From an uncultured Alphaproteobacteria bacterium (GTDB lineage Bacteria > Pseudomonadota > Alphaproteobacteria > Rs-D84): 64,000 nucleotides of DNA. A program made the position numbers and the translations under genes. The notes under the pieces are model-generated. The model was not told the DNA's origin, searched no databases, and worked only from the letters and a program-made list of their open reading frames with translations. Within the stretch, counting starts at the first letter, position 1. Every line of letters begins with the position of its first letter. Location of the stretch: positions 1-64,000 of the forward strand of contig CALXMR010000004.1 of the NCBI GenBank assembly GCA_944389525.1, read 5' to 3'. Shown piece by piece: positions 43,422 to 51,855 of the stretch.

Positions 43422-43450
43422 AATGGTCCGAATGAACCGTTCGGACCATG
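43422..43450 (+). promoter_or_regulatory. Intercistronic hairpin between rpsP and rimM
   Basis: A perfect 10-bp stem ATGGTCCGAA/TTCGGACCAT lies between the two genes without a following T run. It sequesters an upstream in-frame ATG of rimM and ends 6 bases before the likely start. It may uncouple expression by RNA processing or by blocking ribosomes. Confidence 0.6.
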
Positions 43451-43456
43451 TTAACT

Positions 43457-43924
43457 ATGTCAGATAAACAGCAAATCTTGGTTGGAAAAATTGTCGCGCC
43501 CCAGGGAATCCGGGGCGAAGTCCGTGTGCAAACATATACCGCCGTGCCGACTGACTTGCGTGATTTGTCTGTGTTTTGTTCGCGTTTTGGGGCTGGGGCG
43601 TTTCATTTTGTGCGTGCAATCCCGGCATCCAGTGTTATTGTGGCGCGGATTGATGGTATAGATAATCGTAATGACGCGGAATTATTGCGCGGCACAGAAT
43701 TGTTTATCAATCGCGATGACCTGCCGATGCCGGATGATGGTGAATATTATTATGCAGACCTGGTTGGAATGCGTGTCATGTGTGATGGCGTGGATATTGG
43801 CGTTGTTGATAATATTCAAAATTATGGCGGTGGCGATATATTGGAACTGGACAGTGGCGAAATGGTCTCGTTTCACGGTGCAGATGTGGATATGGATAAA
43901 CGCATCATTTATGTACGGGGGTAA
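43457..43924 (+). CDS. rimM: 16S rRNA processing protein RimM
   Basis: The 155-residue protein has the RimM N-terminal domain (VGKIVAPQGIRGEVRVQ, RGTELFI). The C-terminal PRC-barrel has YYYADLVGMRV and GGGDILELDSG. It assists maturation of the 30S head with S19. The second in-frame ATG is preferred, since the first lies in the stem of the upstream hairpin. Confidence 0.9.
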   Translation: MSDKQQILVGKIVAPQGIRGEVRVQTYTAVPTDLRDLSVFCSRFGAGAFHFVRAIPASSVIVARIDGIDNRNDAELLRGTELFINRDDLPMPDDGEYYYADLVGMRVMCDGVDIGVVDNIQNYGGGDILELDSGEMVSFHGADVDMDKRIIYVRG

Positions 43925-43930
43925 AGGAAC

Positions 43931-44242
43931 ATGAAAAAACCAAAAATAACACCCAGAACTTTTGTCAAAGATACCTGGATTTGTATTCCAAAACGCGCAA
44001 CAGTACACCCAAATGGTGAACGGTTTGCCAGCTGTGTATATGTTTGTGAACAGTTTATGGATTATGCTGTGGATAAATGGGGACGCCGGATAATTCCGCT
44101 GGGGGCGACATGCCCATATTGTGATAACAAGGCATGTACGGGGGAACGCGTTTCGTGTAACGGCGAAATCTTTGACATAATATACGGGTACAATCCAATT
44201 TCCAAGGTGTTTTATAACAAGAATGATGGCAACAGCAGATAG
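43931..44242 (+). CDS. Small Cys-containing protein (103 aa) in the trmD operon
   Basis: The 103-residue soluble protein has six cysteines, including CPYCDNKAC near residue 61. This Cys pattern might bind a metal or act as a thiol motif. It sits between rimM and trmD with short spacers (6 and 11 bases) and a GTAAAGGAAC site, so it is made with the ribosome-maturation genes. This position is normally empty. I recognise no family. Confidence 0.7.
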   Translation: MKKPKITPRTFVKDTWICIPKRATVHPNGERFASCVYVCEQFMDYAVDKWGRRIIPLGATCPYCDNKACTGERVSCNGEIFDIIYGYNPISKVFYNKNDGNSR

Positions 44243-44253
44243 ACAACAGTGAT

Positions 44254-44934
44254 ATGCATTTTAACATACTGACCATTTTTCCAGAAATGTTTCCTGGCAC
44301 ATTGGGTGGCGGGGTTGTTGGACGCGCCTTGTCCAACGGCGTATGGTCGTATGACGCGATAAATATTCGTGACTTTGCACATGACAATTACGGCAGTGTT
44401 GATGACGAACAGTTTGGCGGCGGTGCCGGGCAAGTTATGCGTGCAGACATTCTGGGGGATGCGATTGATTCAATAAAAACGCGTGGTAAAATTATATACT
44501 TTTCACCGCGCGGCGCGCGTCTGACGCAAAAGATGGTGCGTGAATTTGCCGCAGATGCAGACGCGAACTATACCCTGCTGTGTGGCCGGTACGAAGGAAT
44601 TGATCAACGCGTTATAGATGAATATGGTATAATGGAGTTGTCCATCGGTGATTATATACTGTCAGGTGGTGAAATTGCCGCCCAAGTTTTTGTTGACAGT
44701 GTGGTTCGCGTGATGGATAATGTGGTCGGCGGTGGCGCAGATGCCACACGCAACGAGAGTTTTGAAATCGGGGGGCTGGAATGGCCGTTATATACCCGCC
44801 CGTCAGCATGGCGTGGACGAAATGTCCCAGAAGTCCTGCTGTCCGGTCACCACGGCAATATAGAACGGTGGCGGAAACAACAATCGGACGATTTAACAAA
44901 ACAACGGCGTCCGGACTTAATAAAGGAAAAGTAA
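44254..44934 (+). CDS. trmD: tRNA (guanine37-N1)-methyltransferase
   Basis: The 226-residue SPOUT enzyme shows the TrmD pattern. It has [11 protein letters not shown] at the start, [12 protein letters not shown], and the SAM knot [15 protein letters not shown] and [20 protein letters not shown] and HHGNIERWR follow near the C-terminus. It methylates G37 to prevent frameshifting, and tRNA-Pro(GGG), encoded in this window, is a classic substrate. Confidence 0.95.
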   Translation: MHFNILTIFPEMFPGTLGGGVVGRALSNGVWSYDAINIRDFAHDNYGSVDDEQFGGGAGQVMRADILGDAIDSIKTRGKIIYFSPRGARLTQKMVREFAADADANYTLLCGRYEGIDQRVIDEYGIMELSIGDYILSGGEIAAQVFVDSVVRVMDNVVGGGADATRNESFEIGGLEWPLYTRPSAWRGRNVPEVLLSGHHGNIERWRKQQSDDLTKQRRPDLIKEK

Positions 44935-44936
44935 AA

Positions 44937-45341
44937 ATGAGCATTATTAAAAAAATCGAAGCGGCCCAGGTCGCAAAATTGGCAGCAGACAAAAAAATCC
45001 CGGCGTTCAAGGCGGGTGATACTGTCAAGGTGCATGTAAAAATCAAAGATGGCGACAAATTCCGTATCCAAGTATTCGAAGGTGTCGTTATCGCACGTGA
45101 CGGTGGCACAGGTAACAACGCATCATTTACAGTTCGCCGTGAATCTTATGGTGTTGGTGTTGAACGCAAATTCCCGTTGTACAGCCCGGCAATTGAAAAA
45201 ATTGAAAAGGTTCGTACAGGTCGTGTTCGCCGCGCAAAGTTATTCTTTTTGCGTGGACTGTCTGGTAAAAAGGCGCGTATTGTCGAAGATTTGTCGGCCG
45301 CGGCCGCAGACAAGGCAGCCAAGGGCACAGACAAAGAATAA
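44937..45341 (+). CDS. rplS: 50S ribosomal protein L19
   Basis: The 134-residue protein has the L19 core: [49 protein letters not shown] and [13 protein letters not shown]. It starts 3 bases after the trmD stop with AAAGGAAAAG upstream. It is the last gene of the operon. Confidence 0.96.
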   Translation: MSIIKKIEAAQVAKLAADKKIPAFKAGDTVKVHVKIKDGDKFRIQVFEGVVIARDGGTGNNASFTVRRESYGVGVERKFPLYSPAIEKIEKVRTGRVRRAKLFFLRGLSGKKARIVEDLSAAAADKAAKGTDKE

Positions 45342-45365
45342 TATTTGTTTGTATATGCGTGTAAT

Positions 45366-45398
45366 AAACCCCGGCGTTTTGTCGGGGTTTGTTTTTTT
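45366..45398 (+). terminator. Terminator of the rpsP-rplS operon
   Basis: The stem AAACCCCG/CGGGGTTT is followed by GTTTTTTT. Confidence 0.9.
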
Positions 45399-45440
45399 AA
45401 TGGTTTGACTTTGTTGTGTATGCGCGGTATCATGTCCGTT

Positions 45441-45797
45441 ATGAAAAAGTATCTGGGGATTTTTGTTGGATTTTTGTCTGTACTGGCGCCAGTGATGGTG
45501 GCGCACGCGTATGTTAATCGCGAAAGTGCGGCGTTGCGTGTCATGAACAAGGCCGCGGGCAAGGTTTATTCCGTTGTTGCGCCCGTGGGACAAACAGTAC
45601 AATTTGAAAAGTTGGGCATAACAGTTCGGTCGTGTATGCAGTCTGATCCGTTTGATGCAGAAAACTTTTTCGCGTTTGTCGAAATATCCAAGACAGACGA
45701 AGGAAAAATTTTTAGCAATTGGATGAATGCAAATGAACCAGGCGATAACCCTGTACAAAATGCCGACTATGATGTATGGCTGGTAAAGTGCGAGTAA
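45441..45797 (+). CDS. DUF2155-domain exported protein
   Basis: The signal peptide (KKYLGIFVGFLSVLAPVMVAHA) precedes a mature domain of about 95 residues. It carries the DUF2155 pattern: a V.P.GQTVQFEKLGITVRSC segment, an FVEI segment, an intermediate W..N.NEP, and a final YDVWLVKC with paired cysteines. DUF2155 is largely alphaproteobacterial and its function is unknown. Alternative ATGs 9 and 21 bases upstream exist. It begins a run of three envelope genes ahead of tsaD. Confidence 0.8.
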   Translation: MKKYLGIFVGFLSVLAPVMVAHAYVNRESAALRVMNKAAGKVYSVVAPVGQTVQFEKLGITVRSCMQSDPFDAENFFAFVEISKTDEGKIFSNWMNANEPGDNPVQNADYDVWLVKCE

Positions 45798-45800
45798 AAA

Positions 45801-46106
45801 ATGAAGTTTGTAAAAAAATATCTGAAAATATTTATTGGTGTTGCGGTTTTAATACTGGCGATTGTGGTGTTTTTCTTTGCCATGCGTACCAGTAATTTGG
45901 AAAACGCCAGTTTGCGCAAATGGCGTGCGGCGGATTTAAATCGCCGTATGGCGGCTGCCCAGATTTTGTCTGCATCAGATGCCAATCTGGATTTGTTGGT
46001 CAAGTGTGTGGATAAAATTGCCACCCTGCCCGAGTCTGGGGATATGATGGTGCGCGATGCGGTTACATTGTGTAATATGGGCATCATAATGAATGAAAAT
46101 AATTAA
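45801..46106 (+). CDS. Small single-pass membrane protein (101 aa)
   Basis: The N-terminal transmembrane helix (about residues 8-27, LKIFIGVAVLILAIVVFFFA) precedes a helical periplasmic domain. That domain contains two cysteines (LVKCVDKI, TLCNMG). Its start is 3 bases after the DUF2155 stop and its 3' end overlaps the next gene by 14 bases, indicating tight coupling. No family is recognised. Confidence 0.72.
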   Translation: MKFVKKYLKIFIGVAVLILAIVVFFFAMRTSNLENASLRKWRAADLNRRMAAAQILSASDANLDLLVKCVDKIATLPESGDMMVRDAVTLCNMGIIMNENN

Positions 46107-46818
46107 TCGTCTTTGTTCGGTGACGCGGTTTGTTTTGATTATGCTGGCAACTGCCGGGTGCGGTTCGGTTGGTGGGCGCGCATGCGTGGATATTGGATGT
46201 GAATATCTGGGGGCGACATATACAGCAGATCCATTGGGCGAAGCAATGCCGCCAGATGTCGACCCATTAATTCGCACGGACGCGTTCGATTGTACGACAT
46301 TTGTTGAAACGGCCTTGGCCGGTGAAAATTTAAAAAAACTGAATAAAATCCGATATAAAAACGGCGATATTGATTTTCTAAATCGTAATCATTTTATCGA
46401 GACGGACTGGTTGATAAACAATGCTGGATTGGTTGAAAATGTCAGTTCTGAATATGGTCCAACCGCGCGGCGCGATGTTGTTATCGATAAACAAAATTGG
46501 ATGCGGGTTGTGCATGGTATTAATACTGATTTTGCGCCATTGGCGGTTGTGTTGGAATATATTCCGTATGAATGTGTAAAAAATATTCGTGTGGCAAAAC
46601 CAATGATAGTATTATTTATTAGTGGAAAATCTGAAAAAAATGATAAAATAGGCACGGATATAGCGGTGCGGCACATGGGGTTTTTGCTGCCAAATGGAAT
46701 GCTGCGACATGCGTCATCACAGGCCGGATGTGTTGTGGATGTTGATTTCGATGAATATGTCCAGATGCGCCGTGCAGATAAAAATAATATCGGGATAATG
46801 CTGGTAGAAATAAAATGA
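46093..46818 (+). CDS. DUF1460-like lipoprotein (NlpC/P60-superfamily amidase-like)
   Basis: The 241-residue protein has a lipoprotein signal (FVLIMLATAGC). The putative catalytic Cys sits in DAFDCTTFVETALA near residue 74, as in DUF1460 N-acetylmuramyl-L-alanine amidase-like proteins. The matching His is probably in VRHMGFLL. A role in cleaving or recycling peptidoglycan is inferred from this motif. It overlaps tsaD by four bases (ATGA). Confidence 0.72.
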   Translation: MKIINRLCSVTRFVLIMLATAGCGSVGGRACVDIGCEYLGATYTADPLGEAMPPDVDPLIRTDAFDCTTFVETALAGENLKKLNKIRYKNGDIDFLNRNHFIETDWLINNAGLVENVSSEYGPTARRDVVIDKQNWMRVVHGINTDFAPLAVVLEYIPYECVKNIRVAKPMIVLFISGKSEKNDKIGTDIAVRHMGFLLPNGMLRHASSQAGCVVDVDFDEYVQMRRADKNNIGIMLVEIK

Positions 46819-47945
46819 GTGACGAAAAAATTATTCATATGGATATGGGACAAATGTCATCGGGCATAGCACATGACGGTGGCACGGCACCGATATTGTG
46901 CCTGGGGATAGAATCGTCATGCGATGAAACATCGGCGGCGATTGTGGATTCTGACAGAAATATTTTATCGCATATTATTTATTCGCAAATCCCAGAACAT
47001 CAAAAATATGGTGGTGTTGTTCCAGAATTGGCGGCGCGTGCACATATTTTGGTTATTGATGATGTTATTCGCCGTACGCTGGACGCGGCCGGCAAAACAA
47101 TGGCAGATATTGATGTTGTCGCGGCCACAGCAGGCCCGGGATTGATAGGCGGTGTTCTGGTCGGATGGATGGCGGCGGTTGGTATCGCGCAATCAACGGG
47201 CAAGCCATTGGTTGCGGTTAATCATCTAGAAGGACACGCGCTGGTTCCGCGGTTGCATGCGGCCACGGCAGATGGTGCCGATGGTGCCACCAGCGTTGAA
47301 TTCCCATACTTGTTGATGTTGGCATCGGGGGGGCATTGCCAGATACTGTTGGTGCGTGGCGTTGGACAATATGAAATGATTGGCCAGACATTGGACGACA
47401 GCGCGGGCGAAGCGTTTGATAAAGTGGCCAAGATGCTGAATCTGGGTTATCCAGGTGGGCCAGTTGTTGATCGCCGGGCGGCATTGGGGAATGCGCACGC
47501 GTTTCGTTTCCCACGACCACTGTGTGACAAGCCAGGATGCGATTTTTCATTCAGCGGTATTAAAACAGCGGCACGGACATTTTTGGATCGTAATCCAACG
47601 CCGTGGTCTGATGAATTTATAAATGATTTTTGCGCATCGTTCCAGGCGGCTGTGGTTGATTGTATAACAAACAGACTGGAACACGCGATGGATGATGCGC
47701 GTGTGGTTGCGGCGATGCCAAAAACTTTGGTGGTTGCTGGCGGCGTTGCCAAGAACAGTGCAATCCGCAGTGCGATGGAAAAATTGGCCACGAAACACGG
47801 CATGGTGTTTGCGGCCCCGCCAATGAATTTATGTACAGATAACGGTGCCATGATTGCATGGGCGGGACTGGAAAATTATCGCGCCGGGCGTATGGTTACT
47901 GAACCAATTGCGCCCCGCCCCCGTTGGCCGTTGACAGATATGTAG
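46815..47945 (+). CDS. tsaD: tRNA t6A37 threonylcarbamoyltransferase TsaD
   Basis: The 376-residue ASKHA protein has LGIESSCDETSAAIV, the metal motif VNHLEGHALVPRL, LLMLASGGHCQIL, and VAGGVAKNSAIR, all typical of TsaD/Kae1. It transfers the threonylcarbamoyl group to A37 of ANN-decoding tRNAs with TsaB and TsaE. About 25 extra N-terminal residues precede the usual start; an internal start cannot be excluded. Confidence 0.95.
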   Translation: MSDEKIIHMDMGQMSSGIAHDGGTAPILCLGIESSCDETSAAIVDSDRNILSHIIYSQIPEHQKYGGVVPELAARAHILVIDDVIRRTLDAAGKTMADIDVVAATAGPGLIGGVLVGWMAAVGIAQSTGKPLVAVNHLEGHALVPRLHAATADGADGATSVEFPYLLMLASGGHCQILLVRGVGQYEMIGQTLDDSAGEAFDKVAKMLNLGYPGGPVVDRRAALGNAHAFRFPRPLCDKPGCDFSFSGIKTAARTFLDRNPTPWSDEFINDFCASFQAAVVDCITNRLEHAMDDARVVAAMPKTLVVAGGVAKNSAIRSAMEKLATKHGMVFAAPPMNLCTDNGAMIAWAGLENYRAGRMVTEPIAPRPRWPLTDM

Positions 47946-47995
47946 CTAATACAAAAATTGATATTTGTTGGTCGATGTGGTACAATCTGGGTAAA

Positions 47996-48505
47996 ATGAA
48001 AAAAAATGCGGCAATATATGAACAGGCAACAAAAAGCTTGCTGAAAAATCTGGATGAAATGCATCTGGACCAGCGGCAACGGTTGCGTGCAAAAAATCTA
48101 ACACTGTTGTTTCGTGATGGATTTAAATTAGATTATGTAAAACACGCGACCTTTTATTTGAACATAGGGTATGATTATAAAAAGTTTCCGTATGATTCGT
48201 ATGGTTTTTGTCGCGCGTCCAGTTTTGCATTTGTAGCATTAATGGACAACCCGGATTGGCAATTGATGTATATTGACGACACTTGGACATATGGCCCACA
48301 TTACTTTGTAACACATATGCCAACAAAAAAAACATTTGATTTGACTTTTGATCAATATTTATACGATGGACACAGCGTGCCATATTACATGGGACGGCCC
48401 GTAAAAATAGACCCAGATGGTAAAAATGTTGTCGTAAGATTCTTGAATTCTTTGGGGGTAGATTTTACTGTTGCGGCTAAAAATATTGACAGGGGGATGC
48501 TATGA
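47996..48505 (+). CDS. Hypothetical soluble protein (169 aa)
   Basis: The protein is rich in Tyr, Phe, Asp and Lys (YLNIGYDYKKFPYDSYGFCRASS, and YIDDTWTYGPHYFVTHMP). Together with HxxT-like segments, this might form a small catalytic or binding domain, but I recognise no family. Its stop overlaps the xseA start by four bases, so it is part of the tsaD-xseA transcription unit. An in-frame ATG seven codons earlier is possible. Confidence 0.7.
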   Translation: MKKNAAIYEQATKSLLKNLDEMHLDQRQRLRAKNLTLLFRDGFKLDYVKHATFYLNIGYDYKKFPYDSYGFCRASSFAFVALMDNPDWQLMYIDDTWTYGPHYFVTHMPTKKTFDLTFDQYLYDGHSVPYYMGRPVKIDPDGKNVVVRFLNSLGVDFTVAAKNIDRGML

Positions 48506-49737
48506 TTGAAAAACCACAGCCCTTTGTTCAGCCAGATACGATATTCAGCGTGTCCGATGCATCGGCATTGTTAAAGGGTGTTGTTGAAACGGCGTTTCCG
48601 CGTTTGCGTGTGCGGGGCGAACTGTCCCAGATTACGCGCGCGACATCGGGACATATGTACATGACGATAAAGGATTCTGGGGCGGCAATATCGGTGATTA
48701 TATGGCGTGGCACGCCCGTGTCATTTAAACTGGCAGACGGGATGGAGGTTATAATTACCGGTCGATTTACAACATATCCCGCACGCAGTAATTATCAAAT
48801 TATCGCCAGCGAAATAGAAATGGCCGGCGTTGGGGCGATTCTAAAAATGTTGGAAGAACGCAAACGCAAACTGGCCGCCGAAGGGTTGTTTGATGCCGCA
48901 CGGAAAAAGCCGTTGCCCCGGTTTCCGGGGCGCATTGGTATCGTGACCAGTCCGACTGGTGCGGCATTCCAAGATATTCAAAATCGTTTGCGCGAACGAT
49001 TCCCGGTGGAAATCGTACTGTATCCTGCAACTGTCCAGGGTGTAACCGCTGCGGATGAAGTTGCCGCAGGCATCGAATATTTTAATCGTGCAAAGAATGT
49101 TGATGTTATTATCGTTGCGCGTGGCGGCGGCGCGTTGGAAGATTTGTTGCCTTTTTCCGAAGAAGTCGTTGTGCGTGCCGCTGCGGCCAGTCAAATACCA
49201 TTGATTTCTGGCGTGGGGCACGAGCCTGATTGGATGTTGATTGATTTTGCGGCCGATGTGCGTGCGCCTACGCCAACTGGTGCCGCGGAAATGGTTGTTC
49301 CGACCAAGTTGTCTTTAATCCAGGAATTGGATAATTTATGGCATCGGTTGTCCAGTAACTTTACAACGCGTTTGACCAATGCGCGGGCGCGAATTGAATC
49401 AATTGTTGTAAAAAGCCCAAAACAATTGGTTATGGAACAGCAACAGCGTCTGGACGACATCGCGCGTACCATGAATATTATAATTAATGGAAAAATTACG
49501 GCGGCGCGTGGGCGAATGGATGCAGTTGCAACATTTCCAAATATCTTACAGGCTAAGATGAACGCGCTGGGGCAGTCGGTTGTGCATCTGGGGCAAATGT
49601 TAAATTCACTTAGTTATAAAAATGTTTTGGCGCGTGGGTACGCAATTGTGCGCGATGCGGATGATAAAATTATCAGCCGCGCAGACGGTACGGTGCCGGC
49701 ATCTATTGAATTCGCAGACGGAATTATCAAGATTTAA
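48502..49737 (+). CDS. xseA: Exodeoxyribonuclease VII large subunit
   Basis: The 411-residue protein has the N-terminal OB-fold (LRVRGELSQITRATSGHMYMTIKD). The catalytic domain contains RIGIVTSPTGAAFQDI, IIVARGGGALEDL and SGVGHEPDWMLIDFAADVRAPTPTGAAE. A coiled-coil C-terminus follows. With XseB it degrades single-stranded DNA. It is slightly shorter than usual (about 450), owing to a reduced coiled coil. Confidence 0.94.
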   Translation: MIEKPQPFVQPDTIFSVSDASALLKGVVETAFPRLRVRGELSQITRATSGHMYMTIKDSGAAISVIIWRGTPVSFKLADGMEVIITGRFTTYPARSNYQIIASEIEMAGVGAILKMLEERKRKLAAEGLFDAARKKPLPRFPGRIGIVTSPTGAAFQDIQNRLRERFPVEIVLYPATVQGVTAADEVAAGIEYFNRAKNVDVIIVARGGGALEDLLPFSEEVVVRAAAASQIPLISGVGHEPDWMLIDFAADVRAPTPTGAAEMVVPTKLSLIQELDNLWHRLSSNFTTRLTNARARIESIVVKSPKQLVMEQQQRLDDIARTMNIIINGKITAARGRMDAVATFPNILQAKMNALGQSVVHLGQMLNSLSYKNVLARGYAIVRDADDKIISRADGTVPASIEFADGIIKI

Positions 49738-49738
49738 A

Positions 49739-51391
49739 TTAATTTTTTATCAGTGTGCGGGCGGTTGCCAATGATTCAGGTGTTATTTTTGCGCCGCTGA
49801 TTATGCGCGCAATTTCGTTTATTCTGTCATCGCCGGTGATTTCTGTGACGGTTGTTGTGGTTGTGTCGTCATGTGTTTGCTTTGATATCTTAAAATGTTT
49901 GTCTGCGTATCCGGCCACCTGGGCAGAATGCGTGATGACCAGCGCCTGGGACCCGGTGGCCAGGCGATTTAACCGGTCGCCCACTGCGGATGCAGTCGCA
50001 CCACTGATACCAGTATCGATTTCATCAAATACAAATGTGTGCCCCGCCCCAGAATTTGATAACACCACGCGCAACGCCAACATCAATCGCGCCAGTTCAC
50101 CACCAGATGCCGCACGATGCAATGGCGCAAACGGCATTCCGGGATTTGTTTTTATCATAAACACTATATCATCGCACCCATCCACAGATGGCGCCGCGGC
50201 GGCACATTCTGCCATAAAATCGGCATTGCCCAGTTTCAGGTCTGGTAATTCTGCTAACATCCGGGTGCGCAATTGTTTTGCGGCATCGGCGCGGGCGTTG
50301 GTTAATTGTGTTGCCGCTGCGGTGAATTCACTGTATGCCGATTTTACAATTGCCGTTTGTTTTTTTAATTCTGTATCTGAATTTTCAATGGCGTTTAATT
50401 GTTCGGTCATTTCGGCCAGTTTCTGGGGCAATTCGTCCGCCGTCACACGATATTTTCGGGCCGCGGCGCGTATGGCAAACAGTCGTTCTTCGACAGAATC
50501 CAGGGTTGCAGTGTCAATTTCGGCCGGGGCCAGTTTTTCTTCGACATCGGATAAAATTTGCGCCGCGTTATACAATGCGTCTATTTGTTCGGTGTATGGG
50601 TTTGGGTCTGTCTTGATACGCAATAAAATATTTGCCGCCGTGTAAATATTATCGTACAAGGATTCACCGCGCGGGTTTAACGCGGCGATGGCGTCTGATA
50701 AAATTGCAGAATCTTTTTCCGCATTCATCATGGATGTACGCTGTGATGCCAGTTGTTCTTCTTCGCCAACCTGGACCCCCAGGGCGGACAATTCGTTAAC
50801 ATTGTGTGTCAAGAAATCGCGATCAGATGCTGATTTTTCCAATGTTTTTTGCAAATCGTCTAATTTCTTTTTTGCGTTGTGGTACGCGATATAGGCGTCA
50901 TGCGTGCGTGATAACAGTTGTGCATAATCCGGGATTGTTGCCACACCAAATGCGTCCAGGGCATCACGATGCGTTGACGGATTCAACAACGCATGGTTTG
51001 CAAATTGGCCATGAATCTCAACCAGTGTGTCACCAACCTGTTTCAGTGTTTTTATTGATACAGGTGTATCGTTTATCCATGCGCGGCTTTTGCCGTCTGC
51101 GGACAATGTACGCCGCAGTATTAAATTATCATCGCAATCAATTCCGTTTTCGTCCAGAATTTTGCACAATTCGGCATTTATTGTATCAAATTCTGCAATA
51201 ACAGACGCGCTGTCACATCCGTGCCGAACCAAACCTGCATCAGAACGCGCCCCCAGCGCCAGCGCCAGCGCGTCCATTAAAATGCTTTTCCCGGCACCCG
51301 TTTCGCCAGTCAGTATGTTCAGCCCCGCCCCGAATTCCAAATTCAGTTTTTCTATCAAAACAATATTTGAAATGTATAAATGTGTCAGCAT
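49739..51391 (-). CDS. recN: DNA repair ATPase RecN
   Basis: The 550-residue SMC-like protein has Walker A LTGETGAGKSIL (about residues 28-39), paired coiled coils in the middle, and the C-terminal signature AASGGELARLMLALR. Walker B FDEIDTGISG follows. RecN aids double-strand-break repair. It is convergent with xseA with a one-base gap. Confidence 0.95.
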   Translation of the reverse strand: MLTHLYISNIVLIEKLNLEFGAGLNILTGETGAGKSILMDALALALGARSDAGLVRHGCDSASVIAEFDTINAELCKILDENGIDCDDNLILRRTLSADGKSRAWINDTPVSIKTLKQVGDTLVEIHGQFANHALLNPSTHRDALDAFGVATIPDYAQLLSRTHDAYIAYHNAKKKLDDLQKTLEKSASDRDFLTHNVNELSALGVQVGEEEQLASQRTSMMNAEKDSAILSDAIAALNPRGESLYDNIYTAANILLRIKTDPNPYTEQIDALYNAAQILSDVEEKLAPAEIDTATLDSVEERLFAIRAAARKYRVTADELPQKLAEMTEQLNAIENSDTELKKQTAIVKSAYSEFTAAATQLTNARADAAKQLRTRMLAELPDLKLGNADFMAECAAAAPSVDGCDDIVFMIKTNPGMPFAPLHRAASGGELARLMLALRVVLSNSGAGHTFVFDEIDTGISGATASAVGDRLNRLATGSQALVITHSAQVAGYADKHFKISKQTHDDTTTTTVTEITGDDRINEIARIISGAKITPESLATARTLIKN

Positions 51392-51411
51392 GCCCGAATT
51401 ATAACCGTGTT

Positions 51412-51855
51412 TTATATTTCTTGCAATGAAAAGTCATGTGTCCATAATATATATCCGCGAATATTGTATTGCGGGTATATGTCGCGGACCAGCGTCTTGT
51501 ATTCGCCGATTTGCGCGACATATGTGTCAACCATTGCGGATTTGTCGATGTCGGTTTTATAGTCCAGTATGTCTATTGTTTTTTTGTCGTGGTCGATAAC
51601 CATGCGGTCGATGCGGCGACTGATGAATTTACCGTTTATGTATCCGGCGATGGGAACCTCGGTTCGGGATGCGGGGGTAAAAAATTTATCCAGGTTTGGG
51701 TGCGATAAAATTTGCTGAACCAGTTCATTATCACCATGGGTGCCTTTGCCGTCTATAACGATGTGTTGCATCAGTGAATGCATGTGCGAACCGCTGTCCG
51801 TGGCGTGGTCTGATTTTTTTATTTTGTTCAGTAAATTCTGCAGATTATTTGTCAT
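51412..51855 (-). CDS. Stand-alone RecB/AddA-type PD-(D/E)XK nuclease domain
   Basis: The 147-residue protein has the RecB-family nuclease motifs in order: an N-terminal His region (MHSLMQHIV), EVPIAGYINGKFISRRIDRMV, DILDYKTD near residue 105, and QIGEYKTLV. This corresponds to the nuclease module at the C-terminus of AddA. Its ATG lies inside the 3' end of the helicase gene, overlapping it by 11 bases with CAGGA upstream. The frame is +1 relative to the helicase, so coupled re-initiation is more likely than -1 slippage. Confidence 0.82.
   Translation of the reverse strand: MTNNLQNLLNKIKKSDHATDSGSHMHSLMQHIVIDGKGTHGDNELVQQILSHPNLDKFFTPASRTEVPIAGYINGKFISRRIDRMVIDHDKKTIDILDYKTDIDKSAMVDTYVAQIGEYKTLVRDIYPQYNIRGYILWTHDFSLQEI

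Noticed and set aside
49755-50645. Long open frame antisense to recN (about 296 codons)
   Set aside because: Ser/Ala/Cys-rich translation with no domain signal; it mirrors the codon bias of recN, which has all RecN signatures.
51845-51855. Programmed -1 frameshift joining AddA helicase and nuclease
   Set aside because: The nuclease frame is +1, no slippery heptamer is present, and a good ribosome binding site and ATG exist; coupled re-initiation is simpler. A sequencing error cannot be fully excluded.
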